Assembly: GCF_945649885.1 (NCBI RefSeq)
Contig: NZ_CALZFS010000006.1
Coordinates: forward strand, 1 to 43,454
DNA: 43,454 nt
Direction: 5' to 3'
Source of the DNA: an uncultured Corynebacterium sp.
GTDB taxonomy: Bacteria; Actinomycetota; Actinomycetes; Mycobacteriales; Mycobacteriaceae
Shown: positions 8,840-18,587 of the stretch, piece by piece
How the letters are laid out: every line of letters begins with the position of its first letter
Numbering within the stretch: the first letter of the stretch is position 1
Position numbers and translations under genes: made by a program
The notes under the pieces: generated by a model
What the model saw: the letters and a program-made list of their open reading frames with translations, nothing else
The model's database searches: none
Told to the model about the DNA's origin: nothing

Positions 8840-9918
8840 TCAGGAATCAAGATTGAACGCATTACTCACCTTTTCAATGGTGAACTGCTGACGGAGCTTG
8901 GTCACTGAGTTCTGGTTGGCGAACATGCCCTGCTTCCAGAAGGCATTCTCCCGTGGGACGATATGAATCCATTTCACCGGAACGACCCACTCGGCCAAGT
9001 CATCACCAGCTCCGTGGTGGTAATTGCCTGCAAGCGGCTGATCCTGCAACAGTTGTTCCCTGCCCTCAACTGGGATCTGTACCCGGTCGAAAACCTCAGC
9101 AGGTCCGGTGACTGTTCCCACTCCCACGTATCCTGCCTTGGGAATATTGACAAAGATACGGGCTCCGGGCACCAGGTTCTTCACTGTCCGCGAGTACCAT
9201 TCCCCACCGCCAGCGGAGACGAAACCATATTTCCGGGCATCATCCCAGTTCCTGCCATTGGGATCATCACCGAAGGACACATACCAATCTGTACCATTCC
9301 ATGTTTCCCTGGTTTTCTTCTTTCCACCTGTACCAGATGAGGGAAGCACTCCCTCATGATCAACAAGCCAGGTCCTGGCAAGATAGCTGGATCCCTGATC
9401 AGTGAAATGCCGGAAGAAGACAACATTGATGGGAACGTTGAAGTTCTCATTCAGAAAACGAACGATCCGCTCCGTTGCCGGATCAATGTGGGAGGCAACA
9501 ATCGTCAACACCTGCTCAGCATTGACTTCCTCCGGCAGGGTGTCATTGAACGTGGCGTCGAAGGCTTCTTCCAGAGCCAGACCGGGCCGGTAGGTCTCAA
9601 ACATCGCCTTGATCTGCTCACGGCTCTGAGTTGCCACCCAGGAACCATAATCCAGGGTCTGGGCGGTGACATCACGGGCGTCCTGGCACGTTTGAGCTCA
9701 ATGACATGGACAGCTGCAGTGTCATCCAGGGCGAGCAGATCAATGAACCCACCGTGTCCTGTCGGGACCTGTCTGCCGATGATGAGCAACTTCTTGCCCA
9801 GAATATCGGGGGCGGATTCTATGAAGTCCTCCAACTGGGATTCCAGACCCACCGGGGTGGGCTCAATCCGCACCAGTTTATTGCCCTCGGTGCGCCACAG
9901 GCCCATCTCCAGTGTCAT
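8840..9918 (-). pseudogene. NucS/DUF91-like nuclease, frameshifted
   Basis: The N-terminal part (9918 downward, ATG preceded by AAAGGAG) has a PD-(D/E)xK-type core: GFIDLLALDDTAAVHVIELKRARTP, the D...ExK pattern of NucS-like endonucleases. After TP the frame is lost. The correct continuation (RDVTAQTLDYGSW, then VATQSREQIKAMFETY) lies in another frame and runs on to 8840. One extra G in the G run at 9676-9678 would restore a single product of about 360 residues. The C-terminal part has no recognised domain. It sits 32 bases downstream of mfd on the same strand. It is either a real pseudogene or a homopolymer sequencing error. Confidence 0.8.
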
Positions 9919-9950
9919 ATGCCTACTCCTTTATTATTGTTTTCCAGCGC

Positions 9951-12900
9951 CTACTGCCCCACGGAGATCACACCGGACTTCTTCTTTCCCTGTCCGGCGC
10001 GTGGGCCACGGACATCGACTTCATCCACGTCGAACATCTTGGTGATGAAGTCTGCCACCCACTGCAGCAGATCCACATCACGCAACAGGGGGTCGGTGAT
10101 GTTGCGGCCTACTTTGGGGAAGGACACCTGGATGGCCTTGGCGGCGGCACGGTAGTTGGCACCGGGGAACAGTCGCTTGAGGCGGACCTGCTGGGAGTCC
10201 TTCAGTTCCACCGGGTGGATCTTGATGCGGGTGCCCTGGACAGCAACATCGGTGAGGTCGGCGGCACGCATCTGGTGACGTAGGCGGGCCACGGCCAGCA
10301 GACGGGAGACTTCCTCCGGGATCGGACCGTAGCGGTCCTCCATCTCCTCGACTGCCAGCTGCAGGTCCGACTCTGATTCTGAGGTGGCTAGTTTGCGGTA
10401 GATCTCCAGGCGGAGGCGTTCGGCATTGATGTAGCTCTCGGGGATGTGGGCATCCACGGGCAGATCAACACGGACCTCGGAGGGTCCCTTGACGGTGCCG
10501 TCGACAGGCTTGCCATCAGCTAGTGCCCGGTAGGCTTCCACGGCTTCGCCGACCAGTCGGACATAGAGGTCAAAGCCGACACCGGCGATGTGACCGGACT
10601 GTTCCGCACCGAGCACATTGCCGGCACCGCGCATCTCCAGGTCCTTCATGGCTACGGCCATGCCGGCACCCAGGTCATTGTTCTGGGCGATGGTGGCCAG
10701 ACGGTCATAGGAGGTTTCGGTCAGGGTGGCACCCTTGGGGTACAGGAAATAGGCATAGCCACGTTCGCGGGAACGGCCTACGCGCCCACGCAGCTGGTGT
10801 AGCTGGGACAGGCCCATGTGGTGGGCGTTTTCCACGATCAGGGTGTTGGCATTGGGGATGTCCAGGCCGGTTTCCACGATGGTGGTACACACCAGAACGT
10901 CATATTCGCGGTCCCAGAATCCCTGGACGGTCTGTTCCAGGAGGTCCTCACTCATCTGGCCGTGGGCGACCACCACGCGGGCTTCCGGTACCAGGTCACG
11001 CAGTTCACGTGCCTTTTTCTCGATGTCGGCGACCTTGTTGTGGATGAAGAAGACCTGGCCGTCGCGAAGCAGCTCACGGCGGATGGAGGCAGATACCTGC
11101 TTATCTTCATAGGGCCCCACATAGGTCAGGATCGGGTGACGGTCCTCCGGTGGGGTGAGCATGGTGGTCATTTCACGGATGCCTGCCATGGACATCTCCA
11201 GGGTTCGTGGGATCGGGGTGGCAGACATGGTCAGCACATCCACATGGCTGCGCAATGCCTTGATGTGTTCCTTGTGTTCCACACCGAAACGCTGTTCCTC
11301 ATCAACGATGACCAGGCCTAAGTTCTTCCAGTGCACACCGGTCTGCAGGAGACGGTGGGTGCCGATGACAATATCAACCTCACCAGAGGCCATACCCGCC
11401 ATCGTCTCCTTGGACTCAGAGGTGGAGGTGAAACGAGACAGTCCATGGATGGTGATCGGGAAACCCGCCATGCGTTCTTCAAAGGTGGACTGGTGCTGTT
11501 GAGCAAGAAGTGTGGTGGGAACCAGAACAGCCACCTGCTTGCCGTCCTGCACCGCCTTGAAAGCAGCACGCACGGCCACCTCGGTCTTGCCATAACCGAC
11601 ATCACCCACGATCACACGGTCCATCGGCACAGCCTTTTCCATGTCTTCCTTGACCGCGTCGATGGCCAGCATCTGGTCCTCAGTCTCCACATAGGGGAAG
11701 TTATCCTCCATCTCCTTCTGCCACGGGGAATCTGGGGCGAAGGCATGACCAGGGGCTGCCTGACGCTTGGCATAGAGCTCCACCAATTCACCGGCGATCT
11801 CACGAACAGCGGCACGCGCCTTCTTCTTGGTGTTCTTCCAATCAGAACCACCCATCTTGGACAAGGTCGGCTTCTCACCACCGACATAACGGCTGAGCAT
11901 GTCCAGAGAATCCATAGGCACATAGAGCTGATCGCCGGGCTGACCACGCTTGGCCGGTGCATACTCCAGCACAATGTACTCCCGGCGCGAGGTCTCATCA
12001 CCTGCGGAGATGGTGCGCTCAGTCATCTTCACAAAACGACCGATGCCGTGGGTTTCATGCACCACCAGATCACCCGGAGTCAGCGCCAGCGGATCAACCT
12101 TGTTGCGTCGGCGCGCCGGACGCCTCTTGGCACCGGCGATATCCCCCACCCGGTTACCGGTCAGGTCAGTCTCGGTGATCACCACCAGCGGCAGTGCGGT
12201 GGCATCGCGGTGTTTACGCACCTTCGGGAACACCACACCGGCATGGCTGAGCGCATGATAAAGCGTGACCTGACCAGGGCTTGGCTCCCAACCAGGCGTT
12301 GCCACATGAGTCGGAATCCCCTGCTCCGCAAAACGTTCCACCATGCGTTTGATCGCACCCTGGGTGGGTGCGATGAAGGCCGCACGCCCACCAGCGGTGG
12401 TGTGCGCCAACAGCAGAGACATCATTTCCTTGATGCCATCTAAATCACCGCGTGGTGCAGGACCCGGCTCAAAATCAAGCGGCAGCGTTGCTGCCTCCGA
12501 AGCCTCAAACATTCCGGGTGGAGCGAAGGTCCACCACGGTAGCTCGCTTTGCGACGCAGAAACCTGCAAGGACTCATAACTCCGGTACGAGGATGCCTCC
12601 AGATCCAGCCCCTTCGTCGCCACCGGGCCATCAGCACCCATAGCTGCCGCCTCCCAACCAGCAGCCAGGAACTCCGCATCCGTTGCCTCAAGATCAGCAA
12701 TACGGGTACGCACCTTCTCCGGCGCAATCACCACCACATGCGTGTTCACCGGCATCAGATCAGTCAACGGCACCAGCGGGGTATCCACCAACGCTGGGAT
12801 GAGAGCCTCCATGCCATCAACATCCGTGTGATCAGCAATCCGCGAGAGCATCTCCACCAGGGTGGGATTACCCGGATGCTTAACCATCAACTCTTCAGCA

Positions 12901-13604
12901 CGTTTGGCCACCGCATCAGTGATCAACAGTTCACGCGCCGGGTAGATCTCAATCTGGTCCAGCACCATCTCCGGGATGGTGCGCTGATCAGCTACGGAGA
13001 ACTGACGGATATCGGAAACCTCATCACCCCAGAACTCCACACGCACCGGATAATCCAGTGTGGTTGGGAAGATATCCAGGATGCCACCGCGGGTGGCGAA
13101 CTCACCACGCTTGGCCACCATGTCCACATTCTTGTAGGCACGAAACACCAGTTCCTTGCTCAGGGTGGAGAAGTCGAATTCCCGGCCCTCTATAAGAACC
13201 AGCGGGGTGCGTCCCTCAGATTCTTTGAGGACTGGCTGACAGAAGGCACGGGCGGCGGTGACGACAATCTGGGCGCTATCAAGCTTGCTCAACACCTGGG
13301 CACGCCGGCCGACAATGTCCACGCCGGGGGACAAACGCTCATGCGGGAGCGTTTCCCAGGAGGGGAACCAGGCGACCTTGTCCCCCATCATCGCCTTGAG
13401 TTCCGCGGTGAGGTCTTCTGCCTCGCGGCCGGTGGCGGTGACCACCAGGACAGGAGCATGATGTGCCAACGCCCCGATCGCCCAGGGACGAGCCTGATCA
13501 ATGCCCGTGATGTGGAGTTCGCGCTCTTCCACATTCGAGATCATGCCCTTCAGCTTCGGGTCAGTGGCCGCAACCTTGAGCAGTCCAGCAAGCATCGGTG
13601 TCAC
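9951..13604 (-). CDS. mfd: Transcription-repair coupling factor
   Basis: Releases RNA polymerase stalled at DNA damage and recruits UvrA. The 1217-residue protein has the expected order: a UvrB-like N-terminal region, the RNA polymerase-interacting (CarD-like) domain around residue 510 ([15 protein letters not shown]), a RecG-like helicase core with Walker [10 protein letters not shown] near 666 and DEEQ near 766, motif VI near [17 protein letters not shown], and the C-terminal UvrA-binding TRCF domain. The start is GTG 13604 with AAGGAG eight bases upstream. It overlaps the TetR stop by four bases (GTGA), implying translational coupling. Confidence 0.97.
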   Translation of the reverse strand: MTPMLAGLLKVAATDPKLKGMISNVEERELHITGIDQARPWAIGALAHHAPVLVVTATGREAEDLTAELKAMMGDKVAWFPSWETLPHERLSPGVDIVGRRAQVLSKLDSAQIVVTAARAFCQPVLKESEGRTPLVLIEGREFDFSTLSKELVFRAYKNVDMVAKRGEFATRGGILDIFPTTLDYPVRVEFWGDEVSDIRQFSVADQRTIPEMVLDQIEIYPARELLITDAVAKRAEELMVKHPGNPTLVEMLSRIADHTDVDGMEALIPALVDTPLVPLTDLMPVNTHVVVIAPEKVRTRIADLEATDAEFLAAGWEAAAMGADGPVATKGLDLEASSYRSYESLQVSASQSELPWWTFAPPGMFEASEAATLPLDFEPGPAPRGDLDGIKEMMSLLLAHTTAGGRAAFIAPTQGAIKRMVERFAEQGIPTHVATPGWEPSPGQVTLYHALSHAGVVFPKVRKHRDATALPLVVITETDLTGNRVGDIAGAKRRPARRRNKVDPLALTPGDLVVHETHGIGRFVKMTERTISAGDETSRREYIVLEYAPAKRGQPGDQLYVPMDSLDMLSRYVGGEKPTLSKMGGSDWKNTKKKARAAVREIAGELVELYAKRQAAPGHAFAPDSPWQKEMEDNFPYVETEDQMLAIDAVKEDMEKAVPMDRVIVGDVGYGKTEVAVRAAFKAVQDGKQVAVLVPTTLLAQQHQSTFEERMAGFPITIHGLSRFTSTSESKETMAGMASGEVDIVIGTHRLLQTGVHWKNLGLVIVDEEQRFGVEHKEHIKALRSHVDVLTMSATPIPRTLEMSMAGIREMTTMLTPPEDRHPILTYVGPYEDKQVSASIRRELLRDGQVFFIHNKVADIEKKARELRDLVPEARVVVAHGQMSEDLLEQTVQGFWDREYDVLVCTTIVETGLDIPNANTLIVENAHHMGLSQLHQLRGRVGRSRERGYAYFLYPKGATLTETSYDRLATIAQNNDLGAGMAVAMKDLEMRGAGNVLGAEQSGHIAGVGFDLYVRLVGEAVEAYRALADGKPVDGTVKGPSEVRVDLPVDAHIPESYINAERLRLEIYRKLATSESESDLQLAVEEMEDRYGPIPEEVSRLLAVARLRHQMRAADLTDVAVQGTRIKIHPVELKDSQQVRLKRLFPGANYRAAAKAIQVSFPKVGRNITDPLLRDVDLLQWVADFITKMFDVDEVDVRGPRAGQGKKKSGVISVGQ

Positions 13605-14269
13605 GCTTCGATCTCCTTAACAACATCAGTTTTCTCTTGTCCCAGAATTGCGCCCACAGGACTGCTCTCCGGAGTCAGTTTCGGATCGGCCTCCATGCCA
13701 GCCAACCCATTCCAACAGAGGTTCACGATGTGTGCCGCAACCTCCTCCTTGCAAGGATTACGCTCATCCAACCACCACTGTGCTGTCATGGACACCATGC
13801 CCACCAACGCCTGGGCATATAACGTGGCGTAATCAGACTTCAACCCCGAACGCGCCAGCGCCTGACCCAAGATATGTGAGACCTGGGTGGTTGCATCATT
13901 GAGCAGGGTTCCAAAGGTACGATCCCTACCCGGATTCATATCCCGGACCAGGATGAGGAAACCATCTGTCTCATCCTCCACATACGTCAACAGCGCCAAC
14001 ACGGCTTGTTCAATGCGGTAACGGGAACGGCCATGCAACAGTGAACGCGTGATCATGGATTCCAACTTGACCATCTCACGATCCACCACCACCGCATACA
14101 GACCTTCCTTACCCCCGAAATGCTCATAGAGCACCGGCTTGGACACCTTGGCACGCGCAGCAATCTCCTCCACGCTGGCACCCTCGAAACCACGTTCCGC
14201 GAAAACCGCGCGCCCAATGGAAATTAACTGTTCCCGGCGTTCCTTACCGGTCATGCGCTGTCGAACCAT
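13601..14269 (-). CDS. TetR-family transcriptional regulator
   Basis: A 222-residue regulator with a classical N-terminal helix-turn-helix: [29 protein letters not shown] followed by [13 protein letters not shown]. The C-terminal ligand domain is mostly helical. M. tuberculosis has a TetR regulator (Rv1019) in the same place upstream of mfd. It is translationally coupled to mfd through the GTGA overlap, so it may affect mfd expression as well as its own. TAGTCT (14282-14277) stands seven bases before ATG 14269, compatible with a leaderless transcript. The ligand is unknown. Confidence 0.92.
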   Translation of the reverse strand: MVRQRMTGKERREQLISIGRAVFAERGFEGASVEEIAARAKVSKPVLYEHFGGKEGLYAVVVDREMVKLESMITRSLLHGRSRYRIEQAVLALLTYVEDETDGFLILVRDMNPGRDRTFGTLLNDATTQVSHILGQALARSGLKSDYATLYAQALVGMVSMTAQWWLDERNPCKEEVAAHIVNLCWNGLAGMEADPKLTPESSPVGAILGQEKTDVVKEIEA

Positions 14270-14370
14270 AAGACCTAGACTATCCCAGCCCAGGCCACCC
14301 CGATAATTGGAAGTTACACATAATTGTGTAAACTCTGACGTTGCAGTCTATGCTCCATAGCTACCTGCAT

Positions 14371-14441
14371 TTCCCCATGGTGTAATGGCAACACTACGGT
14401 TTTTGGTACCGTCATTCTAGGTTCGAGTCCTGGTGGGGAAG
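14371..14441 (+). tRNA. tRNA-Gln (anticodon UUG)
   Basis: The acceptor stem TTCCCCA/TGGGGAA pairs fully, and the discriminator is G. The anticodon stem ACGGT/ACCGT carries the loop TTTTGGT, giving anticodon UUG. The T arm is CTAGG-TTCGAGT-CCTGG. CCA is not encoded. A terminator hairpin follows directly. Confidence 0.95.
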
Positions 14442-14451
14442 CTCAAGAAAA

Positions 14452-14496
14452 ACCCGTTGACCTGGCCCCGGATGTGCTGGTCAGCGGGTATTTTCA
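14452..14496 (+). terminator. Terminator after tRNA-Gln
   Basis: ACCCGTTGACC (14452-14462) pairs with GGTCAGCGGGT (14479-14489) through one G-T wobble. ATTTTC follows. Confidence 0.8.
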
Positions 14497-14506
14497 TATG
14501 ATCTTC

Positions 14507-15137
14507 TCATCGGATCTGGGCAAACAGATCCGCATAGATGGCAGACAGCTCAGTGTGCTGCGCCTCGGTCAATGTTTCAAAGGGGTTGACCTGTGATTCC
14601 ACAGTGGACAGGTGACTGCCCTGCACCGCCCCTGTCCTTGACTGCGACCACGAGCTGCACATAGATCCTGCGCTGGGTGGGATCATTCACTCCTTCATAG
14701 ACCTGTGCCGCATCGCCCAGTTCTGCCAGGAGCTCAGCGTAAGCACCTGCACCGGGGTCCTCGATGACAACCGTCCCCATCCTCAGAGAGCACGCGGGTG
14801 TCCCGTAGTTCCCTGGCGTCCACATAATGGATCTGATCAATATCGCCGGCCTGTGCCACCTCATTCATCACCGGCATGGCGATGCAGCACCAGGGGCATT
14901 CTGGGAAGCCAAAGTAGAGCACGCCGGTGCGGTCCTTGAGGATTTCTGCAGCCCCCTCCCCGGTGGTGGCCCCGTTCAGTTCCGCATACTCCTGGACAAT
15001 GTGGATCCCTCCCCTGCTTGCTGGGTTGCAGGGCCCCCATCGTCCGCGGATGAGCAGGCATTCAGCGTTAGCCCTGCTGCCATGGCACCAGCGAGAAGAA
15101 TGGACATGGCCGGGCGGGAAACATGATGCAGCCGCAC
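14507..15137 (-). pseudogene. Thioredoxin-like lipoprotein, three frameshifts
   Basis: Reading across frames gives one coherent protein. GTG 15137, behind AAAGAGG, starts MRLHHVSRPAMSILLAG, then AMAAGLTLNAC, a lipoprotein signal with its lipobox Cys. A frame change follows between about 15000 and 15060. Next comes IVQEYAELNGATTG with GVLYFGFPECPWC, a CPWC thioredoxin-type active site, and DIDQIHYVDARELRD. A second change at the C run 14775-14778 leads to TVVIEDPGAGAYAELL and VYVQLVVAV-like sequence (IYVQLVVAVKD). A third, near 14640, leads to GAVQGSHLSTVESQVNPFE and on to the TGA at 14507. The family resembles PedC/BrcD-type thioredoxins. It cannot be translated as one chain. Confidence 0.75.
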
Positions 15138-15237
15138 AGTAAACCTCTTTTGTGGTACTCAAGAAATTGGTCATTTCTGAGTTCATCCACGTTGAAGAGG
15201 GTTTATTGGAACTTACGGCAGTTCATCTGACACAAAA

Positions 15238-15281
15238 CCCCGCCCTTTTCACCTGAGAAAAACACGGTGAAGGGGGCGGGG
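15238..15281 (-). terminator. Strong terminator of the 93-residue unknown gene
   Basis: Arms 15238-15253 and 15266-15281 pair over 16 positions, all Watson-Crick except two wobbles. The sequence continues with GGTTTTGTG-type T-rich DNA on the minus strand. This is a textbook intrinsic terminator 22 bases behind the gene stop. Confidence 0.85.
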
Positions 15282-15303
15282 TGAATGAACTTTTCAGATG
15301 AAA

Positions 15304-15585
15304 TTATGCAGCGGAGAAACCGCGTGCAGCCAGAATGCCTGGGACAGCGAAGTCAGGGTTGACACCAGCCATGGCTTCAAGTTCGAAGGTGGCGCGCTTC
15401 TCGATGAAGACCTTACGGAAGCGTCCGATGCTACCTTCGTGTCCTGCGGCAGCTGCATCAAGCACGCCGTCGATCAGGTGTGGCTTGACCAGTGCGTCAA
15501 ACTTGGCGTGGAGGTCCTCGCGGATGCTCCAGAGGTTGTCGTGGCTGTGCTCGATGCGGGTGATCTCGTTGTGAATGATCCTCAC
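15304..15585 (-). CDS. Small conserved-looking protein of unknown function
   Basis: A 93-residue soluble protein, starting at GTG 15585 behind GGAAAGGAACC at good spacing and ending before a strong terminator, so it looks like a real monocistronic gene. Visible features are a charged, His-rich N-terminal half (HNEITRIEHSHDNLWSIRED) and a C-terminal half ending GVNPDFAVPGILAARGFSAA. There is no signal peptide, membrane segment or cysteine. I do not recognise a family. It is divergent from ggtB across about 190 bases that contain repeated GTTAA elements. Confidence 0.75.
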   Translation of the reverse strand: MRIIHNEITRIEHSHDNLWSIREDLHAKFDALVKPHLIDGVLDAAAAGHEGSIGRFRKVFIEKRATFELEAMAGVNPDFAVPGILAARGFSAA

Positions 15586-15772
15586 GTGGGTGGTTCCTTT
15601 CCAGAACTGGGGGAGTTAATAAACTCAACCCCTTTTGTTAATCTACTGTTAACCTTAGTTCACTTTTGGTTAACTGTCCAGCCGGGTAGGGCAAGGGGTT
15701 CAAAACTCGGCACATCTTCACCAGAAAAACAAAAGCTTCCCCCACCAGCAACAACACTGCTAACCTCAGAAA

Positions 15773-17761
15773 ATGAGAGTGACACAGAACACACAAATGA
15801 AGATGGTGGCGGTATTTTCCACAGCCACCCTTGCCCTCACGCTGAGTGCTTGCGCTAGCGATGAAGAGACCCCGGGAGCAGACTCCACAGAAACGACCAC
15901 AGCAACAACATCAGAGACAACGGAGGCAGCAGCCATGCCACTGGAACCCTGCGAACTCCCCGATGACGCCGGCGAAGAAGGAAACGGCGAAGGCACCCAT
16001 TCCGGGGAAGATATTTCCGTCGCCCCGGAGATCGCCACCGGTTACCGCTCGGGCATGGAACCGGTCATCGCCCAGGACTATGCAGTATCCACGGCCAATC
16101 CCCATGCCTCACGCGCAGCCTGCGAGGTGCTGCGTGATGGTGGCACCGCCGCTGATGCCCTGATCACCGCCCAGTTTGTCCTGGGCCTGACAGAGCCGCA
16201 GTCCTCCGGAATCGGTGGCGGTGGATACATCCTTTATTACAACGCGGAAAGTGGCGAGGTCAGTGCCATCGACGGACGTGAAACCGCACCCGTGGCCGCT
16301 GATGAAAACTACCTGATCCAGGTTTCTGCCGAGGACGGTACCGAACCGGTCCCCGATGCCCGCCGCTCCGGCAGGTCCATCGGCGTGCCGGGCATCGTCG
16401 CAGCGCTCGGTTTACTCCATGAAGCAGAGGGCGAGACGGAATGGCCAGCACTGCTGGAAGAAGCTCAGACGCTGGCCACGGATGGCTTTGAGATCAGCCC
16501 ACGCATGTCAGCCTCCATTGCCAATTCAGAAGAAGACCTCGTGCCTGACGCTGAGGCAGCAGCCTACTTCCTCGATGAGGACGGCAAGGCGAAAACAGCA
16601 GGCACACTGCTGCAGAACCCGGACTATGCCGAAACCCTCCGTCTCATCGCTGAAGGTGGCCCCGATGCCTTCTACACCGGTGAGATCGCAGCCGATGTGG
16701 TGGAACGTGCAACCCGTGAGGTCGACGGTTTCACCCCGTCACTGATGACCACTGCTGACCTTGCCGCTTACTCCCCTGTCACCCATGAGGCATTGTGTGC
16801 TCCCTACCGCGACAGGATCGTCTGTGGCATGCCACCGTCATCCTCCGGCGGCTCCACAGTCCTGGGAACCCTGGGAATTCTGAACAACTTTGATCTGGAA
16901 CAATATGCTCCTAGCGACGTCGGACTGGACGGCGGTCTTCCCAGCGTGGAAGCCATGCACCTGATCTCAGAAGCAGAGCGTCTCGCCTACGCTGACCGCA
17001 ATGCCTACATCGCAGACCCCGCGTTTGTGGACATCCCCGGCGGTGGGCTGGCCGAGCTGATCAGCCCGGAGTACACCCAAGCCCGAGCAGAGCTTATCAG
17101 CACCACCACCTCCATGGGCACCGCCGATCCCGGACTTACTGCAGCAGCGCTGGGCGCCCCGGTGCCGGAAAGCGGCACCAGCCATATCTCCATCATCGAT
17201 TCCTATGGCAATGCGGCCTCCCTGACCACCAGTGTGGAAGCCGCCTTCGGTTCCTTCCACTTCACTCGTGGATTCATCCTCAACAATCAGCTGACGGACT
17301 TCTCCGCGGAACCTACCGATGACAATGGCGAACCGATCGCCAACCGGGTGGAATCAGCAAAACGCCCACGATCCTCCATGTCACCGATGTTGGTGTTCAC
17401 TGCCGATGAATCCGGCAACATGGGCGAGCTAGACATGGTCCTGGGTTCCCCGGGTGGTGCACTGATCATCCAGTATGTGGTCAAGACCTTGGTCAACATC
17501 ATCGACTGGGGCATGGATCCACAGCAGGCGGTGTCCGCACCGAACTTCGGTGCCATGAACCAACCTGCAACTGGAATCGGTGTGGAGCACCCACTGATGG
17601 CTGAACATGAGTCCGACCTGGTGAAATCCCTGGAAGAGTTTGGTCACGAGGTCAACCCGACTGAGCAATCAAGTGGTCTCTCTGCCCTGGTCCGGGGTAC
17701 TGGTGCTGAGATCATCGGCGGTGCTGATCCCCGGCGCGAGGGTGTGGTCCTGGGAGGATAA
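15773..17761 (+). CDS. ggtB: Gamma-glutamyltransferase, lipoprotein type
   Basis: Cleaves gamma-glutamyl bonds such as in glutathione or gamma-glutamyl peptides outside the cytoplasm. The precursor begins with a lipoprotein signal (TLALTLSAC, Cys 27) and a Thr/Glu-rich linker. The catalytic body starts with the family block ASRAACEVLRDGGTAADALI. SSGIGGGGYILYY and DGRETAP follow. The autocleavage and nucleophile Thr is in SGTSHISIIDSYGNAASLT near residue 470. The C-terminal substrate motif is SPMLVF...GSPGGALIIQYV. The length (662) suits the family. Its 3' end overlaps the convergent membrane-protein gene by 93 bases. An in-frame ATG at 15797 could serve as start without losing the signal. Confidence 0.92.
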   Translation: MRVTQNTQMKMVAVFSTATLALTLSACASDEETPGADSTETTTATTSETTEAAAMPLEPCELPDDAGEEGNGEGTHSGEDISVAPEIATGYRSGMEPVIAQDYAVSTANPHASRAACEVLRDGGTAADALITAQFVLGLTEPQSSGIGGGGYILYYNAESGEVSAIDGRETAPVAADENYLIQVSAEDGTEPVPDARRSGRSIGVPGIVAALGLLHEAEGETEWPALLEEAQTLATDGFEISPRMSASIANSEEDLVPDAEAAAYFLDEDGKAKTAGTLLQNPDYAETLRLIAEGGPDAFYTGEIAADVVERATREVDGFTPSLMTTADLAAYSPVTHEALCAPYRDRIVCGMPPSSSGGSTVLGTLGILNNFDLEQYAPSDVGLDGGLPSVEAMHLISEAERLAYADRNAYIADPAFVDIPGGGLAELISPEYTQARAELISTTTSMGTADPGLTAAALGAPVPESGTSHISIIDSYGNAASLTTSVEAAFGSFHFTRGFILNNQLTDFSAEPTDDNGEPIANRVESAKRPRSSMSPMLVFTADESGNMGELDMVLGSPGGALIIQYVVKTLVNIIDWGMDPQQAVSAPNFGAMNQPATGIGVEHPLMAEHESDLVKSLEEFGHEVNPTEQSSGLSALVRGTGAEIIGGADPRREGVVLGG

Positions 17762-18583
17762 CTGAGTCTCGTCATTCACCCAGTTGTTCTTCATTGCACG
17801 TGATCGGCGGTGGCGGCGCACTGCTGCCACCCCGAGCACAATCCCGATGAGAATCGGGATCCATACCTTGGAATACTGAAGGAGAAATTCCACCCAGACG
17901 GGGATGTCGAAGCTGGGCAGGCTCCAGTCCGGCCACGGGATGTTGATGTCTGGCCAGGGAATCGACCAGTCCGGCCAGGGGATGCTGACATCGGGTAAAC
18001 GTTCACTGATCCAAGAGATAATCCGCTTCAGGAAGCTCACGATGATCGGCCCCAGGAGGAGCACGCCGATGGCCCAGCCGCTCTTCCCCAACCCAGCTCC
18101 CAGTGGATACAGCACCCGCTTCCACGGGGAGGTGGCCATCTCTTCATAGCGCTGGGCAGCCTTGGATCCCTCTGGTGGATCCAGTTCCACCCCGGGCTGG
18201 CCCTTGTCTTTGAACACGATGGTGCGCATCCAGGAGTCCAGGGCGTTGCTCTCTAATTTCAGTACTGGTTTCGCCAGGACAACCACAGGGTCCCAAAATT
18301 CACCATCTTTGAGGTTCTCAATGGTTTTAGCGGACAGTGGCACTGTCACGTTCTTCAGTGTCTTCAACCTGGCCACCGGGTGACCTTCCACTGTGATCAG
18401 CACACGGCGTTCCACCCCATCCAGTCCGATGTCTTTCAGGTGGGGCACGTCCTCGTCAACAGGTACAGAAGGAGCTTCTTCATCCTGCGGAAACCCCGGG
18501 TCCACCTCCAGCAGTCCAGACGCTGATCCAATATGGACCTCAATGAGTCCGTGTTCTGGGTGCTGTAGGTTCCAAGTTTCCAC
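17669..18583 (-). CDS. Membrane protein with IPWPDW tandem repeat
   Basis: A 304-residue protein I do not recognise as a named family. The N-terminal 150 residues are soluble. A hydrophobic stretch follows near 165-190 (SGWAIGVLLLGPIIVSFLKRI). Then comes a striking periodic segment in which the unit IPWPDW or a close variant repeats about four to five times, ending SFDIPVW. A second membrane segment (VWIPILIGIVLGVAAV) precedes an RRHRRSR stop-transfer patch and a polar tail. The repeat between the two segments may form an extracytoplasmic Trp/Pro-rich loop at the membrane surface. It overlaps the ggtB 3' end by 93 bases, tail to tail. Confidence 0.75.
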   Translation of the reverse strand: METWNLQHPEHGLIEVHIGSASGLLEVDPGFPQDEEAPSVPVDEDVPHLKDIGLDGVERRVLITVEGHPVARLKTLKNVTVPLSAKTIENLKDGEFWDPVVVLAKPVLKLESNALDSWMRTIVFKDKGQPGVELDPPEGSKAAQRYEEMATSPWKRVLYPLGAGLGKSGWAIGVLLLGPIIVSFLKRIISWISERLPDVSIPWPDWSIPWPDINIPWPDWSLPSFDIPVWVEFLLQYSKVWIPILIGIVLGVAAVRRHRRSRAMKNNWVNDETQLSSQDHTLAPGISTADDLSTSTPDQGRETT

Positions 18584-18587
18584 CCGC

